A stretch of DNA of 9,629 bases. It comes from Frankiales bacterium (GTDB taxonomy: Bacteria; Actinomycetota; Actinomycetes; Mycobacteriales; SCTD01). Position numbers and translations under genes: made by a program. The stretch lies in the NCBI GenBank assembly GCA_004299215.1, contig SCTD01000248.1:1-9629 (forward strand), in the 5' to 3' direction. Shown here piece by piece: positions 7,003-9,629 of the stretch. The notes under the pieces were generated by a model, which saw only the letters and a program-made list of their open reading frames with translations, was not told the origin of the DNA and made no database searches. The first letter of the stretch is position 1. Every line of letters starts with the position of its first letter.

Positions 7003-7551
7003 GTGGACATCGACAGCAGCAGGCGGCTGCGCCGCAGCCCCACCACCTGGTCCCTGCTCGGGCTGGCCGCGCTCGTCTCCGCCCTGCCCGTGGCCAGCGC
7101 CGTCAGCTCGGTGCTCAAGGCGGCCGGCGTCCTCGACGTCGCGGACGACACGACCGACGCGCGCCGGCTGGGGGCGCTCGGCTTCTTCGACGAGCGGGGC
7201 ATCCGGATCGCCGAGGGCATGGCCGCCGTGGTGAGCGTGCCGATGGCGATCACGTGCGTCCTCGTCCTGACCGGGCTGGCGCTGTGGAAGGACTGGGCCC
7301 GGGAGGCGGCGCTGGGGGTGTTCGGGCTGACCGGCGCGTTCCTGCTGCTGCTGTCGCTGAACGGCCTGACGTTCGACCCCCGTCCGCGCTACGCCGGTCT
7401 CGGCGTGCTGGTCTCGCTGCTGGTCTGCGCCGTGGCCGCCCTGACGCTCGCTCCCGGGGTCCGCAACGACTTCGAGGCGCGACGCCTGCAGCGCGAGCTG
7501 CGCGAGCGCGAGGCCGCGACCGCCGCGCGCCGGGCCCGGATCGGGTCCTAG
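7003..7551 (+). CDS. Four-helix integral membrane protein of unknown function
   Basis: I do not recognise this 182-aa protein. It has four likely membrane segments, at about residues 14-38, 70-95, 101-121 and 131-150. A loop of about 30 residues between the first two is rich in Asp and Arg (DVADDTTDARR, then GFFDERGIRIAEG). After the last segment comes a highly charged, probably helical tail (FEARRLQRELREREAATAARRAR) that would be cytoplasmic. An even number of helices with a basic N-terminus (SSRRLRRS) and basic tail fits both ends inside. The start is set at the GTG at 7003, because TACCGT sits 6 nt before it and the extra residues from an in-frame GTG at 6967 would overlap that promoter-like site. 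It is divergent from the amidase (61 nt) and convergent with the HNH gene, overlapping its stop. No catalytic motif is visible. Confidence 0.75.
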   Translation: MDIDSSRRLRRSPTTWSLLGLAALVSALPVASAVSSVLKAAGVLDVADDTTDARRLGALGFFDERGIRIAEGMAAVVSVPMAITCVLVLTGLALWKDWAREAALGVFGLTGAFLLLLSLNGLTFDPRPRYAGLGVLVSLLVCAVAALTLAPGVRNDFEARRLQRELREREAATAARRARIGS

Positions 7552-8087
7552 GCCGGCTCCTCCAGCTGCTCGTCCTCGAGCTCGACCCCGTCGAGGTAGG
7601 GCACCCAGCGCGGGTCCATCCGCCGCGCGCCGACGACCCGCCAGGCCGAGCCGCTCGGCGCCCGCGGCTTGCTGCGCAGCCGCCAGCCCAGCTCGGCGAT
7701 CCCCCGGTCGGCCTTGACGTGGTTGCAGCGGCCGCAGGCCGACACGACGTTCTCCCAGACGTGCTCGCCGCCGCGGCTGCGCGGCACGACGTGGTCGAGG
7801 CTGGTGGCCGGCGCGCTGCAGTAGACGCAGCGCCCGCCGTCCCGGGCGAAGACGGCCTTGCGGGTGAGCGGGACGGTGGCGCGGTACGGCACCCGGACGA
7901 AGCGGGCGAGACGGACGACCGCAGGCACCGGGATGGCGGTCCGAGCGCTGTGCAGGACGTCGTCGCCGGCAGCGACCGGGACGGCCTTCGCGGTCAGCAC
8001 CAGCACGGCCGCCCGTCGGCCGGACACCACGCAGAGGGGTTCGTAGGTCGCGTTCAGCACCAGCGCCGAGCTCTCCGTACGGGCCAT
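7548..8087 (-). CDS. HNH endonuclease-domain protein
   Basis: A 179-aa protein with an N-terminal region of about 75 residues (LVLNATYEPLCVVSGRRAAVLVL onward) and a central HNH domain. It shows Cys87-x2-Cys90 (CVYC), Asp98-His99 in SLDHVVPRSRGG, Asn113 in the WENVV segment, and Cys118-x2-Cys121-Asn122-His123 followed by VKAD. The four cysteines would bind structural zinc, while His99 and Asn113 belong to the beta-beta-alpha metal nuclease site. The N-terminal layout matches a widespread actinobacterial chromosomal HNH family (Rv2469c-like, from memory) rather than a homing or restriction enzyme, and no intron, intein or methylase is adjacent. The start at ATG 8087 is fixed by AGGAGG 5 nt upstream; a longer frame from a GTG at 8144 has no such site. 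It is divergent from the mscS-like gene (89 nt). Its target and role are unknown, and DNA cleavage is inferred from the fold only. Confidence 0.88.
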   Translation of the reverse strand: MARTESSALVLNATYEPLCVVSGRRAAVLVLTAKAVPVAAGDDVLHSARTAIPVPAVVRLARFVRVPYRATVPLTRKAVFARDGGRCVYCSAPATSLDHVVPRSRGGEHVWENVVSACGRCNHVKADRGIAELGWRLRSKPRAPSGSAWRVVGARRMDPRWVPYLDGVELEDEQLEEPA

Positions 8088-8092
8088 GCGGT

Positions 8093-8098
8093 CCTCCT
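8093..8098 (-). promoter_or_regulatory. Strong ribosome binding site for the HNH gene
   Basis: AGGAGG on the minus strand, 5 nt before the ATG at 8087, is the best Shine-Dalgarno match in the window. It fixes the start against the longer in-frame GTG at 8144. Confidence 0.75.
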
Positions 8099-8162
8099 CG
8101 TGAACGCCAGCATGACCGACGACCGTGAGAAGCGCCACGACCACGATGGCGCCGATCGCTCC

Positions 8163-8168
8163 TAGGGT
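8163..8168 (+). promoter_or_regulatory. Probable -10 element (TAGGGT) for the MscS-family gene
   Basis: TAGGGT fits TANNNT and lies 8 nt before the ATG at 8177, so the message would have no leader or one of only a couple of bases. No convincing Shine-Dalgarno sequence is present. The 89-nt divergent region 8088-8176 holds nothing else I can name. Confidence 0.4.
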
Positions 8169-8176
8169 GGCGGGCG

Positions 8177-9142
8177 ATGGACTCCTTCCTCGACTTCGTC
8201 GACCGCAACAGCGACGCCGTGGCCACGGGCTGGCACGTGGTCGTGATCGTCGTGCTGGCCTTCGTGCTGCGCGCGCTGCTGCACCGGGCCATCTCCAGGG
8301 TGATCACCGAGGCGGTGGAGAGCACCGTCCCCGTGAGCATCCGACCGCTGCGCGGACGCGGCGAGGCGTCGGTCATGCAGGGGACGCCGCTGCTGACCGA
8401 GCGCCGACGCCAGCGCACCGAGACGATCGGCTCGGTGCTGCGCAGCGTCACGTCGGTGCTGGTCTTCACGGTCGCCGTCGCCATGCTGCTCGCGGAGCTG
8501 GGCTTCAACCTCGGACCGGTCGTCGCCAGCGCCGGGATCATCGGCGTGGCACTGGGTTTCGGCGCTCAGAACCTCGTGAAGGACTACCTCAACGGCATCT
8601 TCATGATCCTGGAGGACCAGTACGGCGTCGGCGACGCGATCGACGTCGGCGCCGCCACCGGCATCGTCGAGGCGGTCGGCCTGCGGGTGACCCGGCTGCG
8701 CAACGTCGACGGCACCGTCTGGCACGTCCGCAACGGCGAGATCCTGCGCGTCGGCAACATGAGCCAGGGCTGGTCGCGGGCGCTGCTCGACGTCTCGGTC
8801 GCCTACGACACCGACACCGACCGGGCGGCCGAGATCATCAAGACGGTCGCCGACGGCGTCTGGCAGGACCCGGAGTTCTCCTCGGTGGTGCTCGAGGAGC
8901 CGCAGGTCTGGGGCGTCGAGGACCTCGGCATCGACGGCATCGCCATCCGGCTCGTCGTGAAGACGGCCCCGCTGGAGCAGTGGTCGGTGGCGCGCGAGCT
9001 GCGGCGCCGGCTGAAGACGGCGTTCGACGCCGCCGGCATCGAGATCCCGTTCCCCCAGCGGACCCTGTGGATGCGCAGCGCCCCGGGGGAGCCCGCGACG
9101 GTGCTGCCGGCGGACCCTCACCCGGCGGAGCCGGCCGACTAG
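8177..9142 (+). CDS. MscS-family small-conductance mechanosensitive ion channel
   Basis: A 321-aa inner membrane channel that would open under membrane tension to release solutes during hypo-osmotic shock. Three membrane segments are visible: about 19-35, 91-107 and the pore helix with its amphipathic extension at about 113-141. The pore helix carries the MscS signature GIIGVALGFGAQNLVKDYLNG, with Gly/Ala packing residues and the QxLVKD bend. The beta domain follows (ILEDQYGVGDAIDV, GIVEAVGLRVTRLRNVDGTVWHVRNG), then an alpha/beta domain to about 295 and a Pro-rich disordered tail. The linker of about 50 residues between the first two helices is long and basic (TERRRQRTET). Length is near E. 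coli MscS (286 aa) rather than the larger MscK type. The + strand SDR-like gene starts 15 nt after it. Family identity is secure; ion selectivity cannot be read from sequence. Confidence 0.95.
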   Translation: MDSFLDFVDRNSDAVATGWHVVVIVVLAFVLRALLHRAISRVITEAVESTVPVSIRPLRGRGEASVMQGTPLLTERRRQRTETIGSVLRSVTSVLVFTVAVAMLLAELGFNLGPVVASAGIIGVALGFGAQNLVKDYLNGIFMILEDQYGVGDAIDVGAATGIVEAVGLRVTRLRNVDGTVWHVRNGEILRVGNMSQGWSRALLDVSVAYDTDTDRAAEIIKTVADGVWQDPEFSSVVLEEPQVWGVEDLGIDGIAIRLVVKTAPLEQWSVARELRRRLKTAFDAAGIEIPFPQRTLWMRSAPGEPATVLPADPHPAEPAD

Positions 9143-9145
9143 CCC

Positions 9146-9151
9146 GAGACT
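9146..9151 (+). promoter_or_regulatory. Possible -10 hexamer (GAGACT) for the NAD(P)-binding protein gene
   Basis: GAGACT is one mismatch from TAGACT and keeps the two most conserved -10 positions (A2, T6). It lies 6 nt before the ATG at 9158, and no ribosome site is visible. The gene could have its own leaderless start although it lies 15 nt after the channel gene. Confidence 0.25.
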
Positions 9152-9157
9152 GGCGTC

Positions 9158-9629
9158 ATGGACGTCCTCGTCACCGGCGCGACCGGCTACATCGGCGGTC
9201 GGCTGATCCCGCGGCTGCTCGCCGAGGGACACGCCGTCCGCGCGATGACACGCGACGCAGGTCGGCTGCGGGACGTGCCGTGGGCGGGCCAGGTACGCGT
9301 CGTCGTCGCCGACGCCCTGGGCGACGGGCTGGACGAGGCGATGGCCGGCGTCGAGGTCGCCTACTACCTCGTGCACTCGATCGGCAGCGGCGCCTCCTTC
9401 GAGGACACCGACCGGCAGGCAGCCGAGGCGTTCGGCGCCGCGGCGAAGCGGGCCGGCGTGCGGCGCATCGTCTACCTCGGCGGGCTGTCGCCCGCGACCC
9501 AGGAGCTGTCGCCGCACCTGCGGTCGCGCGCCGAGGTCGGGCAGATCCTGCTGGACAGCGGGGTGCCCACGGCCGTGCTGCAGGCGGCCGTGATCCTGGG
9601 CAGCGGCTCGGCGTCCTTCGAGATGCTCC
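9158..9629 (+). CDS. Atypical SDR / NmrA-like NAD(P)-binding protein, 3' end outside the window
   Basis: Only the first 157 codons are present; the frame is open to the right edge. The product begins MDVLVTGATGYIGGRLIPRL, a Rossmann fold with the TGxxGxxG dinucleotide-binding motif (Gly7, Gly10, Gly13) and an Arg after the second strand (MTRD, Arg32) that suggests NADP(H). Further segments are VAYYLVHSIG (67-76), RRIVYLGGLS (102-111), SPHLRSRAEVGQILLDSG and VILGSGSASFEML. Around the usual YxxxK position it reads HLRSRAE, so the classical SDR catalytic Tyr and Lys are missing. This fits the atypical SDR group of actinobacterial epimerase-like proteins, in which homologues often carry a C-terminal DUF2867 domain. 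That domain would lie beyond the window. It may be co-transcribed with the MscS-family gene. Substrate unknown; a reductase or a redox-sensing role are both possible. Confidence 0.88.
   Translation, partial: MDVLVTGATGYIGGRLIPRLLAEGHAVRAMTRDAGRLRDVPWAGQVRVVVADALGDGLDEAMAGVEVAYYLVHSIGSGASFEDTDRQAAEAFGAAAKRAGVRRIVYLGGLSPATQELSPHLRSRAEVGQILLDSGVPTAVLQAAVILGSGSASFEML

Noticed and set aside
8088..8144. An N-terminal extension of the HNH protein from a GTG at 8144
   Set aside because: The AGGAGG site 5 nt before the ATG at 8087 would lie inside the extension, and the added residues have no support.
5451..8165. A 904-codon open frame on the + strand
   Set aside because: It runs antisense to the amidase and malQ starts and crosses the membrane protein and HNH genes. 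Composition is Arg/Gly/Ala-rich with no domain, as expected for GC-rich shadow frames. The genes on the correct strands have full catalytic motifs.
6322..8541. A 739-codon minus-strand open frame crossing the amidase, membrane protein, HNH and MscS-family genes
   Set aside because: It spans four genes on both strands, and its sequence is low-complexity Arg/Gly/Ala. It is not a fusion of real genes.
8162..9517. A 451-codon minus-strand open frame across the MscS-family and NAD(P)-binding genes
   Set aside because: Its translation is Asp/His/Arg/Gln-rich with no fold-like pattern. Both plus-strand genes here have unmistakable family motifs.
1..9629. A hidden defence system, mobile element or CRISPR array
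   Set aside because: No direct repeats, transposase, integrase, toxin-antitoxin pair or repeat-spacer structure was seen. Composition is uniform and nearly every base is covered by core-type genes.

Overview
This is a high-GC, gene-dense chromosomal window that looks actinobacterial. The signs are strong G/C preference at third codon positions, frequent GTG starts, a DUF5130-type protein next to an aminopeptidase N gene, and several starts that sit directly downstream of TANNNT-like hexamers, as in leaderless actinobacterial transcripts. Genus cannot be fixed from the sequence alone. I see no mobile element, CRISPR array, tRNA, rRNA or horizontally acquired island. This is ordinary core genome, and no stretch longer than about 90 bases lacks a gene.

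Layout: (1) a complete + strand pepN (M1 aminopeptidase, 54-2594), whose end faces a 16-bp perfect palindrome that probably works as a terminator between convergent genes. (2) A four-gene minus-strand run, transcribed from right to left: amidase-signature hydrolase (6941-5529), malQ 4-alpha-glucanotransferase (5497-3440), a small predicted lipoprotein with one extra membrane segment (3397-3041), and a DUF5130/TPM-like protein (3054-2617). The spacings are 31 nt, 42 nt and a 14-nt overlap, so it is probably one operon. (3) A divergent + strand four-helix membrane protein of unknown function (7003-7551), 61 nt from the amidase start. (4) A minus-strand HNH-domain protein (8087-7548) whose stop codon interlocks with that of the membrane protein through a shared CTAG. 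(5) A divergent + strand MscS-family mechanosensitive channel (8177-9142). (6) 15 nt further on, a + strand atypical SDR/NmrA-like NAD(P)-binding protein that runs off the right edge (9158 onward).

How the genes fit together: pepN, DUF5130 and an HNH protein are, from memory, also near neighbours in mycobacteria (the Rv2467-Rv2469c region), so this looks like a conserved actinobacterial neighbourhood in which malQ and an amidase lie between the DUF5130 and HNH genes. The roles are peptide breakdown (PepN), maltodextrin metabolism (MalQ), amide hydrolysis of unknown substrate, osmotic safety valve (MscS) and several conserved genes of unknown role. The least explained pieces are the translationally overlapping lipoprotein/DUF5130 pair, the four-helix membrane protein, and a consistent contrast between starts with Shine-Dalgarno sequences (inside the operon) and starts with a -10-like hexamer just upstream (transcription-unit heads).
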